Source: Gambelia wislizenii (lineage: Eukaryota; Chordata; Lepidosauria; Squamata; Crotaphytidae). From it: DNA of 64,000 bases. The notes under the pieces are model-generated. The model was not told where the DNA came from. It searched no databases and worked only from the letters and a program-made list of their open reading frames with translations. The DNA lies in the NCBI GenBank assembly GCA_030847615.1, contig JAUMIR010000005.1, positions 170,404,596 to 170,468,595 of the forward strand, in the 5' to 3' direction. Every line of letters starts with the position of its first letter. Within the stretch, counting starts at the first letter, position 1. Both the position numbers and the translations under genes were made by a program. This document shows positions 1 through 11,475 of this stretch, in pieces.

Positions 1-485
1 GGGAGAAGTGCACACATGTGGGATGTACACACAGAGAATCCCCTTTTCATTTTCCATCCAAACACTGGCCAGTCCAAAATGCACTAGGATTCAGACATGA
101 ATATTTACCAGATATTTAACACCCCAACAGCCTTTTCCTGCAAAAGCAGGTGTTTTACAAATTAATCCTATGATTCCACCAGACCAGATGGCTTCTATGT
201 TATTAGTAATGAAGGATAATATAAGCACCTCTCTTCATTTCTCCAGGAAAAAGGCGGTCTATGCCATGCCCAGGAATAGGAATGCACAGCTGGCCCCAAT
301 ATTAGGCACACCACTGGCCACACTTTGCAGATGCATGGATATCCAGTGGGCAGATTCAGTGGCACGAGTGATGCTGGGGGAAACCAAGATGGCTCTGCCA
401 TTTCTCTGGGTGGTGGTGGAGATAACCATCTGTGACAATTCTCAGATTCCTCCTCTCACCAACCCAGAGAATGGAGGGAGATTTT
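1..485. other. No recognisable feature
   Basis: I see no gene or clear repeat in this stretch. A 151-codon open frame begins at 170 and runs through it into the MITE-like repeat at 486-625. It has no recognisable domain and is most likely chance. Confidence 0.5.
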
Positions 486-625
486 CAGTAGGCAATTCAC
501 TTGCAGCCACCATCTTTTCTTGGGGGCATGCTCCACGTGAACTGCAAATGCGGCTAATTTTCCATGCCAGCGATCTTGCAAATGAATCGTGGGCACAAAT
601 AAACACTGCAGCAATAGGGAGGTAA
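486..625 (+). repeat. Fragment of the MITE family also at 46333 and 59406
   Basis: This stretch aligns by eye with 59845-59980 and with 46770-46920. Shared blocks include the 20-base word AATTCACTTGCAGCCACCAT and, about 100 bases further on, ACAAATRAACACTGCWGCAAT. It is the right-hand internal part of a roughly 620-bp non-autonomous DNA transposon, without recognisable ends here. The open frame across it is not a gene. Confidence 0.6.
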
Positions 626-3600
626 GGCTCTATTTTTCACTATTAATTCTCCCGTCTAGCTCCCCAGAATCCCTAAGCCAGCTTAGTCAGTGACCAAACT
701 AGCTGTGGGATTTGGAGATAGTCCAAAAAGTAATTTCCCCCAGGCACTGGCCAGAATTCCATATTCCACTGTGGCTGAGGCAGGGGAGAATTATCCAGAG
801 GTCCACATTGACTCTGATAGGAAGTGCTACCTCTTTTTGTTGGTATGGTATTACAACATCATGAGAATTCTGATTACCTGCCACACCTCTAACATTTCCC
901 CAGTTCTATACAGCTTCTCTACTTGCACCACAGGCTGGCAGAAAGTTATGTGCTTCTCATTGGCCCTAGAACATTACTAAGCCAGAACAATTCTTCCCTG
1001 TACCTTCAGTAACTTATCCTTCTCTATCAGTTACAATCTGGACTGGTTTCTACTGTATATTAATATATAATGTATACTCATGTATAATTTTATTTGGGGT
1101 AACCTGCAATGAATCCTTTCAATCTTATTGCTATTGACACAGTGCTATGCAATTGAATAATTAAATGAAAATTTATCCTCATGTTCTAATGTCCTTCTCT
1201 CTTATTTCTCCCTCTTCTCTCTTCTCAGCCTTCCTAATTTGCTTTTTTACCCACTTACTTCCTGTTTCTTTTCATCTTTTTCTCCCCCCTCCCCCAGTTA
1301 AATTATATAATTAATGTAAGATAGGTGCAGAGAATAGTGGCTTCTTAGACATACAATCATTTAAACAGAAGATGCCACAGACTGAAGTTGGGATCCCTGG
1401 TTCCTGCGTACAAAATGTGCTGAATCACTGATTTTTACAAACCATTGGGAATAAAGAAACAGAAATGAAACGGTGATTCGGTTGCGCAGAAAAAAATATT
1501 CTGCATATGTTCAAAGTCTCTCAATTTCTAATTATGATTTCTCCACCCTTGATTCACTGACTGATCTTTGTAGTTATCTACTTATTGCTGTACTTCCAGT
1601 GGCTCAGTGGCTCCAAGGGAAATATATAATTCCCTATTAATCTTCAACAAACAAACAAACAGTTGGAAGCAAACCTGCTGAGCAATGTGTATGACACCAC
1701 AATCTTCCACTTCAATAATTACACTAGGGGGGGAAATGGCACTCTTACTGCATGAATGCTTTTCACTGTTATAGTGGCATATTTTTAAAAAAATCAGGTG
1801 CAATTAGGAAAATAAAGTGCTTTGTAGGTAACAATGGCCAACTCACAACTGGAAAGTGATTTTAGAGAGTTTCTTAAAAAAGGCATAGTGACTCCAATAA
1901 AAAGAGCCTTCTGTGTTTATCCATAGGAAACAAGTCTCTCTCTTTTAGCTCCCTTTCCTTCGGAATTATCTCCTTTGGGGCAATAGAAAGAATGGAGTTG
2001 TACTGTTAAATGGAAAGGTTCAATCAAACTGAAATCTACATACACATGCAACAATTCTTACTTTTACTATCCTTTTCTTCTTTTAATCATGTTCAATATT
2101 TAGCAACAGAAAAAAAGAATGTTGATCTTATAGACACAAGACGCTGTCTGTAAAAGTAAAATGCTGCAACAAATGTGAGACAAAGCACAGAACAAGAAAA
2201 ATACCATATATACTGAAAAATATATAGCATATAGACACAAAAAACTAATGCCAAAGAAAAAAAATACCCCCACCCCTCCCCACACAATGAAATGTCCTCC
2301 CTTTTTATGACAGACTGACTGGTTACAGCTAAGCTGTCAAAGAACAAGCCTTGGTTTAGAAGCTTCAATTGCTTATTTCTAACCTACACAATGGAAATAT
2401 ATGATTATTTTATTGTGTTACTGAACCTAATACCTCAGTCCTAAATTTGCCACCTGAAGCATACCAGATTTCCAAGAATGATAACATTTCCACACAGCCA
2501 AGTATGAAAATCATACCAATGTAACAACTGAGCACATTGTCCTCTGAATGCAGTTTTTCAAGATTCCTGACATGTATGTTCTCAGCTAACTAGCTGTATA
2601 ACAATACATAGGTGTCCAAGCTCATACACAGTGTGTGTTCATGTAGAAAGTTCACATCAGAAGCTGCTCTTAGAAGCAATCTCAGTGACTCCTGGACACT
2701 GGTTTAACCACCAAGGTGTACCTGTACATTCATTTGTGTAAGTAAGGAAGAAGTCCTCAAGCCCAGTATTACAAACATCTGCAACCACCAACCATATCAT
2801 ACAACATTACTGAGAGAGCCACTCAGCCTATAAGAACAGATTTAAAGGAGGCAATGAGGGAAGGGCAAATGGGAAAGCTCTATTGTATTATCTTCACAGG
2901 GAGAATGTAAGTATCCAGACCATTGTATTTAGAACCAAGATGTAACTATGAATTTTACACTGGTGGTGTCTTTAACCTTATGAAATATTTTATCTGGAAA
3001 TGTTCCATAAATTTTAAAGAAGCAGAATTCTGTCAAAGTGGACATAATATTTTTCCATGTAATGGTTGAAAGTATGGTGGCGTGGACAATACTGGAATGA
3101 CTTAAAAAAAGTGTTTGAACATGGCATGTGTCATGAATCCTTTACCACTTATTAGAGATGGTAATTTTAAGGTCACACTGTATAAGATCAGGTCCAGTCA
3201 CAGAACATTGTGTGTCTCTAATTCAGTGCTTATGTTTCATGGTGAAACCTGTCCCTCAGAGTGAATTCAGACCAAAGAATTATTATGGCCAGAAACAATT
3301 TGTCACTTGTTGAACATTTCCGCCAGGACAGCCACTCCTTCTATGACCTAGCAGGCTCTCTGACCTAAAATTCAACCCTAGTGATGTGACTAGGAAATAT
3401 AAGTCATTACTCAAGGAGATGAGGGTTCATACATGGGTCTCCCCACCCATTTTGTCCTCACAATAATCCTGGCGGTAAAAAGACTTAAAGAACTTCATGT
3501 GAACTTCATGACTGGGAAGGTATTTGAATCTAGATTTTTCTAGTCCAACACTCTAGCTCCTAGAACACCAATCCCAAACAAATAGCTCTAGATTTCCAGG

Positions 3601-3819
3601 ATCACTACAACATCTAATTTATATTTACTACATTCAGATGAAGTTTTAAAATGTATTAAACAGAGTTCTGCTTTCCATTCCACTCTAAACAATGTAGGAT
3701 GTGTATAAAATAACAGAATAAGAAATATTTAAAAATAAAGAACCCAACAGTATAAATAGCAATTTATGAAAATTATGAAGCAGAAATTTGCATCAGATAA
3801 CCAAAAGCTGGATAATGTA
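626..3819. other. No recognisable feature (3.2 kb)
   Basis: This is AT-rich sequence with scattered stops in all frames. I find no coding motif, tRNA-like promoter, LINE tail or terminal inverted repeat. It would lie far downstream of the p38 exon at 16.9 kb, on that gene's transcribed side, so it may be intron. Confidence 0.4.
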
Positions 3820-4733
3820 CAGTTGGACCCTGTATCCATGGCACCAATAACTGTGGTTTCAGTTATCCACAGGACACAAAATAGGGACACATACGTACCA
3901 CAGAGTTGTGCTGGAAAATGCCTAGATAGGCATCCTCTCTAGGCATCTTCCAAGCCCTCCAACTGTCCAAACAATTTCTGGGCAACCAGCCAAAGGCTTG
4001 TTACTACACAGCTGATAAGCAAAGGCACAACACAGTCAGACTTATTACCAGGCAAAGGAATCAAGGCAGTGTGAAGTCAGTCACTTACTTTACTAGCAAG
4101 CAAAAACACAAGTCCAGAAGCAAAGTCCAATAAACAAGGTTCAGGTCTGGCAAACAGAGTCTAGGTCAGTCCAGCAGAATCCAGCTTAGACAAACAGAGT
4201 CCAGAGTAAACAAACACAGTCCAGGTCCAACACAGAGATCAGGAACATAAGTAGTCTGAGAGGTCAGATAATCTCCAACAACCCCTGGAGGGCAGTGCTG
4301 TATATTTATAGATCAGCAGCTAATGCAACTGCTGCTTAATTGTTGCTTCTTATAAATACGCTAAACTGCCTCAAGCCCTCCTTTTGTTGTCCACATGCTG
4401 GGAAGGTAGATACAGGTAAGCTGACCTCTGTATTTGAATGGGCAAACTCCTCTGTCAGAGCTGGTACTGATAAACCTGCACTATTGTCTGTCTCTGAGGC
4501 CTGTGGCTCTGGAACATCCTCCTGCTCTGCTTCAGCAGGTTCTGGCATGTCCACTGCTTCAGTCTCTGAGTCAGAGTCCACTTCCAAGTTCTAGAAGCAG
4601 GACATAACACCAGTGCAACTCTATGGTATGTTTCTACCTTTATTTTAATGGTTCACTGTTAACTGCAGTTTCTGGTATCCATGGTAAGCCCAGGAACTAA
4701 ACCCATGAAGATATGGGGGTCTGACTGTATAAT
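3820..4733. mobile_element. Tigger/pogo-like MITE, interrupted
   Basis: The left end reads TACAGTTGGACCCTGTATCC and the right end reads GGGGGTCTGACTGTATA. This is the 'cagttg-ccct-gtatcc' terminal pattern of pogo/Tigger non-autonomous elements, flanked by TA. The internal text (mirrored 'tggtatccatgg', 'ccacaga', 'atgcctaga') matches the copy at 51554-51785. About 670 bp of unrelated sequence is inserted in the middle. Family assignment is by terminal pattern only. Confidence 0.6.
3940..4608 (-). mobile_element. LTR-like insertion inside the Tigger copy
   Basis: On the minus strand the segment starts TGTTATGTCCTGCTTC near 4608, carries a TATAAA-like box (TTTATAAG, about 4355) and ends near 3940. 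It splits the Tigger element, which dates it as younger. An 83-codon frame (4587-4336, acidic, rich in Glu, Asp and Pro) lies in its first part but resembles no domain I know. I think it is a solo LTR, because no internal coding region is present. The target duplication is not clear and the boundaries are approximate. Confidence 0.4.
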
Positions 4734-4999
4734 GAAATCTGTATCATATTATGTGAACCAGAAAAGACCTGCCTTATTTATTTCAGTAAGTTATATTCCT
4801 CTATGTAACAGGTAATTGCCTCCTTTCCTCTTGTGCCTGATGAAGAGTTCCATTAAATTGAAAGCTTACACACGCTCTTATGAACATAAATTGTTCCACT
4901 CAAAGATACCTCTGTATCATCATCATCATCATCATTATTTTGAGAGGGGGAAATGCCCTTTTTTGCACTTCATGTCCTGGAATCTCTCTCAGCCATGAT

Positions 5000-5062
5000 G
5001 TTTGAGGAGTTTGGGTAGTTGTAGTCCTAAAAAGTAAATTTTCCAAGCTTTGCTTTCTACCA
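5000..5062. repeat. Fragment of a hAT-like MITE (GTTGTAGTCC...AAAAGTAA family)
   Basis: It contains GTAGTTGTAGTCC followed by AAAAAGTAAATTTTCCAAGCTTTG. This is the terminal half seen at 11093-11216, 49975 and 56883. Confidence 0.5.
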
Positions 5063-5264
5063 ACTTAACCTCTCAACATTCTTCAAAATTAAAAATATCT
5101 CTGTTTACAATAATAATTTTAGACAACACATCTGACATAGGGTTAAAATAATAATCAGTTTTAATAGACATAGAATTTATTCTTCACTTATGTAGACTTT
5201 TGTAACTCAGTGGATAAAAACAAAATACAGCTATGAAAAAGGGCTATTGCTTTCCTGTTCTGTT

Positions 5265-5857
5265 CTACCTACACGGTTTGTTATCCCCAAACCAGTACTG
5301 TTTCAACTGAGATCTTTGCTCTGCTGCTTTTAGTCTTAAGTCAACACTCCCATTAACCAGTTTGCCAAGAGGCACATAACTTATACAACCACACATCATT
5401 GTATTAAGGAGAGAAAAATAATCTACGCCAGAAGGTGCAGGACCAAAAGCATCCACTTTTCTCAGAAAGACGTTATCTATCAGATCTAAAACAGTGTTGA
5501 CTATAATTCTCAGTATTGGCACACTGCTACATTTGCTTCTCAGAAACCTAACTTTATTTCTCATTCACACAATGACTCTGCAAAATCACTGGCATTGTTA
5601 CAACATCACTGAGTACAAAGTGGTGGTGGTGGAGAATCAATGTTTTGACAGATGGACATTTTGTAAACACACACTCATTTCTTTCCTAAGTCTGAGGAGC
5701 TGGTTTTCCCATGGTATTGTCTAAAGCGATGGATCCCTATGACTTACCAAATGCCAAATCCTGCAAATTGCACAGGCTTTTGCCTCCATGGTAATCTTGA
5801 GAGCAAGTAGATATGATCTGGACGTTTTGCAGGAACTTCACTTTCCCTTCTAAGTAA
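5265..5857 (-). CDS. Candidate pair of exons of an unidentified gene
   Basis: Two minus-strand segments look spliced. Segment A is 5857-5748. A pyrimidine-rich tract ending ACATGCCAG precedes it, 36 codons are open (including KFLQNVQIISTCSQDYHGG), and it ends TTTG|GTAAGTC, a strong donor. Segment B starts at 5500 after ...AATTATAG and stays open for 77 codons (including VDAFGPAPSGVDYFSLL and KLVNGSVDLRLKAAEQ) to a stop at 5267-5265, or it may exit at a GTAG just before. A leaves one base and B supplies two, so the reading frame is kept across the 247-bp gap. I do not recognise the protein. It could be a host gene, a decayed transposon gene or chance. The frame in B also continues upstream of the proposed acceptor, which weakens the case. 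Confidence 0.3.
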
Positions 5858-6034
5858 CTGGCATGTAAGCAAGGTAAGGAAAGGGTCTGGTTTAGTCCCT
5901 TGGCATCTTCAGTTAGGAAGTTGGGAAGATCCCTATTTGAAACCCTAGAGACCCACTGTCAGTCAGTGCAACTTATACAACCACACATCATTGACACACT
6001 GAGTTAGATGGTTTAAGGCATTATTAAAACCACC

Positions 6035-8512
6035 GCATTGTCATGGACAGATAATTTCCTGGTCAAGACTAAGATTCTCTTTCCACCCCACCGGGGGTGG
6101 TGGACCCATTAGAATGGTCCGCCCCTTAAGGCTAATGGAACCAATAGGATTCCAGAAAGCTTTGGAGGGTTTAATGGTTGGTAACGCCGGTGACTCTGTC
6201 GAAGCTTTGGTTAATACCTGGAACACCTACCTTACCAAGGCTATCAACACGATTGCTCCCAAGTGTCCTTTCCAATCCACTCCAAACCGTAAGCCATGGT
6301 ATACATCAGAGCTTAGGAAAATGAAGCGGGTTGGACAACGACTAGAGCGCAACTGGCAGAAAACTCAGCTCTTATCCAACAGGACTCGTCATAGAGACTT
6401 CGTTTGGTCCTATTGAGAGGCAATACGTGCAGTGCAGAGATCCTTCTCCTCTGCACGTATTGCATCTGCAGAGTCCCGTCCAGCAGAGCTGTTTAGGGTG
6501 GTAAGGGAGATGCCACAGGTTATTTCTGCACAGAACCCGTTGCTTAACCCAACAACGGCCTGCTGTGATGCATTTAACAGCTTCTTTGCAGATAAAAATC
6601 TCTCAGATAAGAGCCAACTTAGATGCCAGTATTTTGACAGAAACAATTGACGAGGTGTCCAGCAACTCCGTTGATGTAAGTTTACTGGATCAATTTCAAT
6701 CCATGAGTACCGAGGACGTGAACAAGCTACTTGGTAGGGTGAGGAAGACGACCTGCCCTCTCGATCCTTGCCCATCATGGCTGGCCATCCGGGGGGGGGG
6801 GTGCCTTGATGGTGTTCCTTAGGGACATCATCAATGCATCCCTCAGAGAAGGGTGTGTTCCATCCTGTTTAAAGGAAGCTGCTGTTAGGCCGCTCCTGAA
6901 AAAACCTTCCTTGGAACCCCTGGATATGAACAACTATAGGCCGGTTTCTATGTTACCATTCTTGAGCAAAGTGATCGAGAGGGCAGTTGTGCTTCAACTC
7001 CAAGTGGTCTTGGATGAAACCGATTATCTAGACCCATTTCAAACTGGCTTTAGGATGGGATTTGGAGTTGAGACTGCCATGGTTGCCTTGACAGATGACC
7101 TGCGTCTAAGCATCGACAGAGGTAGTGTGACCCTGTTGGTGCTTTTGGACCTCTTAGCGGCTTTTGATACGATAGATCATAGCATCCTCTTGGATCACCT
7201 GAGTGGGTTAGGAATCGGAGGCACTGCGTTCCAGAGGTTCCGGTCCTTCCTCTCGGGCAGGTCCCAGAGGGTGCTGCTCGGGGACAGTTGCTCCAGCAGA
7301 AAGGAGCTTAGTTGTGGCGTTCTGCAAGGCGTCATCCTGTCCCCAATGCTGTTTAACATCTATATGAAGCCGCTGGGTGAGATTATTCGGAGTTATGGGG
7401 CTGGGTGTTATAAGTACGTGGATGACACCCAGATCTATTTCTCCTTGTCCCGATCATCAGTCTCGAATTCCGATGGCGTCTCCCCTCTTAATGATTGTCT
7501 TAAAGCAGTAATGGGCTGGATGAGGAAAAACAGATTGAGATTAAATCCAGACAAAATGGAGGTGCTCATGGTAGTGGCCCCAAACACAGGTGTTGGGTTG
7601 CAACCTCCAGTTCTGGATGGGGTCACACTCTCCGTTAAGGACTGTGTTCGCAGTCTAGGGGTGCTCCTTGATTCATTGCTTCAGATGACCAGTCAGGTGA
7701 ATGTGACGGTTAGGAGCGCCTGTTATCAGCTTCGGCTGATACGCCAGCTGCGCCCTTTCCTGGAAGTAAGGGACCTCAAGACTGCGGTGCACACACTGGT
7801 AACCTCTCGTCTAGATTTCTGCAATGCGCTCTACATGGGGCTACCCTCATGCTTGGTCTGGAAACTTCAGTTGGTACAAAATATGGCAGCCAGAGTGATC
7901 TCGGGAACATCTCGGAGAGACCATATAATTCCAGTATTAAAATCTCTCCACTGGCTGCCTATCAGTTTCCGGGCCTAGTATAAGGTGTTGGTTATTACCT
8001 TTAAAGCCCTAAATGGCTTGGGTCCAACTTATCTTTGGAACCGCCTCCTCCCATACAATCCTCCCCATGCACTCCAGTTCTCTGGGAGGAATTTGCTTCA
8101 GCCACAAAAATCTAGGCTGTCTGCAACCTCCCAGAGGGCCTTTTCGGTAATCAACCCCAAACTGTGGAATGGCCTGCCGAACGAGATCCATCAGATGACG
8201 AGCCTGAGTAGCTTTTAAAAAGCACTAAAGATGGATCTCTTTCAGCAGGCCTTTCCTAATTAGTTCCTGGCTCCAGGAGCTCCTGGCCCTTTTTAGTCTG
8301 CTGGTTATTTATTATTTATTATTTTAATGTGATTTTATATCAGTTGTTTTAATGTATTTTGGTTTAATGTCTTTTTATGGGGGAGGGTGGGGGTTGGTGG
8401 TGTTTGGGGATTTTAATCTGTATTGGTATTTTAATTTTTGTAAGCCGCCCCGATTGTTTTTAACAGAGGGGCAGGATAAAAATAAATTTTATTATTATTA
8501 TTATTATTAAGG
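6035..8512 (+). mobile_element. L2/CR1-like LINE, 5'-truncated
   Basis: The copy begins inside the endonuclease domain (SWTDNFLV, equivalent to SWTDHF in the copy at 61-63 kb). It continues through the linker and reverse transcriptase to a 3' UTR whose end reads GTAAGCCGCCCCGATTG ... GGGGCAGGATAAAAATAAA followed by (TTA)n. The same 3' end appears inverted at 30276. The coding frame is broken several times: a TGA at 6414-6416, a frameshift near the 11-G run at 6790-6800, and a TAG at 7976-7978. It is therefore a dead copy, but young enough that most of RT is readable. Confidence 0.9.
6806..7978 (+). pseudogene. Reverse transcriptase segment of the LINE ORF2
   Basis: This is a 390-codon open stretch of a non-LTR retrotransposon ORF2. 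Motifs in order are NNYRPVSMLPFLSKVIE (residues about 42-58), LLVLLDLLAAFDTIDHSILL with the motif-A aspartates (about 110-129), CGVLQGVILSPMLFNIY (about 171-187), the catalytic YVDDTQIYFS (about 203-212), and the thumb-side NRLRLNPDKMEVLMV. The in-frame TAG at the end interrupts the frame, which resumes at once as YKVLVITFKALNGLGP to about 8216. The real protein would begin far upstream, in the endonuclease domain. The ATG used here is only the first after the poly-G frameshift. Confidence 0.9.
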
Positions 8513-8596
8513 CAGCCTCCTGTGTTCTTAAGGTATGGATGGTTCTCAAGCATCCGAAACTCTCTTATACCATGCCAGACTATTGGTTCACCTAAG

Positions 8597-8766
8597 GTGT
8601 ATCCACGCGCCAGAGGTATAGCAGCTTGACACCACTTTAAGTGCCATAGTCTTTTCTGCCAAAGTGTGCTGCTATCTCACCAAACTACAAATCCAAGGAT
8701 TCTGTAGGATGGAGCCATGGCAGTTAAAGTGGTGTCAAGCTGCAATAATTCTACAGTGTGGATACA
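8597..8766. mobile_element. hAT-like MITE, 170 bp
   Basis: The inverted ends are GTGTATCCACGC...CAGCTTGACACCACTTTAA and TTAAAGTGGTGTCAAGCTG...GTGGATACAC. The interior carries 'ctacaaatccaaggattc'. This is a common amniote hAT-type MITE layout. I did not find a clean 8-bp target duplication. Confidence 0.7.
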
Positions 8767-9309
8767 CTGCTAGTCAGTACTGTCTACTCCAATTGACAAA
8801 GGGACTTAATCCTTGCTACTGTATTTGAGGTTTTAAGTGTGGGGTGTTGTGCGTGAATATGGAACCTTCTAATGCAAAGTGGAAGAGCTTGTATACCTGA
8901 AAATACCCTTTGTCCCAAAGTACCTGACCAAAGCTTTTGTTCATGTTCTGAGGCTTTGTTATATGTCCTTTCTCCTGGACACTTGTGGAATTTCCTTTCC
9001 AGGAAAGTTTGGTGGCTCCCTAACTGTTGGCCTTTAGACATCTAGGAAAAACAATACAATTTTGCTAAGGTTTGAGTGATTAGAGAATTCGCCTCCTGTT
9101 TAATTGTAACATCTGCATGGAGGGAAAATGTTAAAATATATTAGATAAATAATTATATTCTGGCAAAAAAAACATAGGCTCTCTGCAGTTCACAAGGACT
9201 AATTAATTAATCTGTGTTTCTAGTCTGCGTATTACCAAGGCAAGAGTAGTAAGCCTTTTAACAATTGATCTTTTGATATTCATAGACTTGTGTGATTCCA
9301 TTTTTCTAA
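8767..9309. other. No recognisable feature
   Basis: I see no coding motif or repeat end. An 85-codon minus-strand frame here has no recognisable content. Confidence 0.4.
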
Positions 9310-9455
9310 AGCAGGGGTAGGCAACTATGGCCCTCTAGGTGTTTTTAGTCTCAATCTCCCATCAGCCCTAGTCACACTGCTGGCTCATGATCAACAATAA
9401 TCCCAAGAGTTGTAGTATCACAACATGTGGAGGGCCATAATTGTCCCGTCCTATA
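9310..9455. mobile_element. hAT-like MITE (GGCCCTC family)
   Basis: It begins CAGGGGTAGGCAACTATGGCCCTC and ends GGAGGGCCATAATTGTCCC, with 'cccatcag' and 'gagttgtag' inside. This is a palindromic non-autonomous hAT arrangement. Fragments of the same family occur at 11355, 17665, 38262 and 50660. Confidence 0.7.
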
Positions 9456-9484
9456 AGGAAACATATTTATGATCTCAGCAACAG

Positions 9485-9665
9485 CCACTGTTTAATCATT
9501 TTGAACTGCCTTGGAGGGTAGTGGACTCTCCTTCTTTGGAGGTCTTTGGACAGAGGTTGAACAGGCATCTTTCAGGAGTCCTTTAGTTGTATATTCTGCA
9601 TGGCAGGGGGGTGGGCTAGATGGGACTTACAGCCCCCCCTGTAGAATCTTAGAGCCGGAAACTCT
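9485..9665 (+). mobile_element. CR1 LINE 3'-end fragment
   Basis: It matches the C-terminal and 3' UTR region of CR1: 'gaactgccttggagg', 'ctccttctttggaggt', 'ctgcatggcaggggg' and 'gggctagatgg'. It ends in a TAGAATCTTAGAG octamer-like tail. The element is heavily 5'-truncated and non-coding. Confidence 0.8.
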
Positions 9666-9814
9666 AAGATTCTACAGCTTCAAGCACAGTATGTTTACTT
9701 CTATAGCACAAACCTATCCAGCAAGTGAAAACACACACACACACAAAAACCAAAATACTCTACTTTTTGCTGAAAATTACAGAGAACACAATTCCCAGCA
9801 GAATGAATTCTTGA

Positions 9815-10650
9815 GGGTTTTTTACCGCATCCCATATAGTGAGGACCATATGCAAAGAGTCATCATCAATGGCTGCACTTCAAACTGGAAATGTCTCGAG
9901 TTGAGTGCCTCAGGGTTTTCTCCTAGGGCTATTACTCTTCAACATTTTTATCAATGACTTAGATGACAGAGGTGGAAGGAATCCTTATCAAGTTTGCAGA
10001 TGACACAAAACTGGGAGGAGTGATTAACACATTGGAAGATAGGAATGGAATTCCTAGATAAACTCCAAAACTGGGCAAAAATTAATAAAATGAAATTCAA
10101 TAGAGACAAATGCAAAATTCTACATTTAGGCCACAAAACCCAAATTGACAAGTATAAGATGGGGAGATACATGGCTCAGAAATTCTTCATGCAAAAAAAG
10201 ACCTTGAGATCATGAGCCAGCAGTGTGATGCTGCAGCAAAAAAGGCAAATGCTATTTTAGCCAGCATTAATAGAAGCATAGTTTTCAAGTTGAGGGAAAT
10301 AACAGTCCCACTATATTCTGTGCTTGTCAGGCCTCATCTGCAGTATTGCATTCAGTTCTGGGCACCTCATTTTAAGAGGGATATAGACAAGCTGGAGCAA
10401 GTTCAGAGAAAGGCAATGAGGGTGATAAGAGGTATGGAGAACAAAACATATGTGGAAATGTTGAAGGAACTTAGCATGTTCAGCTTGGTGAAGAAAAGAC
10501 GGAGAGATGACATAACTGCACTTCAAAAAGAAGGTGGACAGCTGCTTGCTGAGAATGCTTTAGCTGGAGATCCTGCATTCAGCAGGGGGTTGAACTAGAT
10601 GGCTCATGAAGTCCCTTCCAACTCTGTAGTTCTATAACCGTATGACTTTC
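9815..10650 (+). mobile_element. CR1 LINE, RT C-terminal part and 3' UTR
   Basis: The frame is broken but readable. INGCTSNWKCLE leads to the FNIFINDLDD motif and the catalytic FADDTKLGG (about 9990-10017). A frame of 128 codons at 10212-10598 reads MSQQCDAAAKKANAILASI ... RPHLQYCIQFWAPHFKRDI ... VQRKAMRVIRGM, the characteristic CR1 ORF2 C-terminus. The 3' end has TTGAACTAGATGGC and CTTCCAACTCTGTAGTTCTAT, the CR1 tail. A deletion lies between RRRRDDITALQKEG and the tail. The copy is inactive. Confidence 0.9.
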
Positions 10651-11092
10651 AACTTTTTGGATGTTCAGATCCATGAGTCTCCATTGCATAAGTATGTCAG
10701 ACACATTAAGTAGGATTCAGACTCTGTGTGTGTGTGTGTGTGTTTGTTTGTTTGTTTTAACCCATCACATAGTAGCCACTTCACACAAATGGGTTATCTA
10801 AAACACAATGGATGCCACCACTGTTTAAGCAAGCTGCCTGCTTGAAGGCCTGATTTGCATCTGAAGAATTCTTTACGCAACAAGAAAACAGAAGGCCAGT
10901 TTACATCAACATTGCACCACAAGGTCTCAATAAAAGGTGGCATGTAATAACTGTGTCTGCTTGAATAATACCAACAATAACATTTAAAACACTTAGTGTT
11001 TATATAACATATCTCAATTACTACAATCACTTTGTGATAATCTTTATAGTAGCCAAATGAAAATGCAAGAAGTGCCCTGTTGAATCAGACTA
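10651..11092. repeat. (TG)n/(TTTG)n microsatellite in otherwise blank sequence
   Basis: A (TG) run near 10726-10743 passes into TTTG repeats to about 10757. The rest of this stretch has no feature I can support. Confidence 0.7.
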
Positions 11093-11216
11093 CACAGAGT
11101 TACTTTTTTCTGGACTACAACTCCCTGAATCCTCTGCCAGCATGGCTACTGGTCATATTGACTGGGGGATTCAGGGAGCTGGTGGTAATCCAAAAAGTAA
11201 ATTTTCTAAGCTCTGA
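11093..11216. mobile_element. Palindromic hAT-like MITE
   Basis: The inverted arms are GAGTTACTTTTTTCTGGACTACAACTCCCTGAATCC and GGATTCAGGGAGCTGGTGGTAATCCAAAAAGTAA. The same family is seen at 5000, 49975 and 56883. Confidence 0.65.
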
Positions 11217-11354
11217 GCATGCATCATGTTTACACTTCTTCCTCCTTTTATGCATCCAGCCATACTGCCTCTGAACATAGAGGTTCCATTTGGTCACCTG
11301 GCCTAAGAGTTGCTGGTAGACCTATTTTCAATTAATTCCTTTATTCACCCTTTA

Positions 11355-11475
11355 AATCCAGGGGTGGGGGCATGTGTGGCCCTCCAGATGTCGCCAGCTT
11401 GCATCAACCACTAGCACAGCATCAACCAACATTAACTTCACTTAATGGGTAAGGAAGGATGGGAGCTGCAGCCCA
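11355..11475. repeat. hAT-like MITE fragment (GGCCCTCCAGATGT family)
   Basis: 'caggggtgggggcatgtgtggccctccagatgt' matches the left end of the family at 9310 and 38262. The right half has diverged. Confidence 0.5.

Noticed and set aside
170..625. 151-codon plus-strand frame
   Set aside because: Its last third lies in a MITE-family repeat and the rest has no recognisable content.
4336..4587. 83-codon acidic minus frame as a host exon
   Set aside because: It lies inside an LTR-like insertion within a Tigger element and has no recognisable domain.
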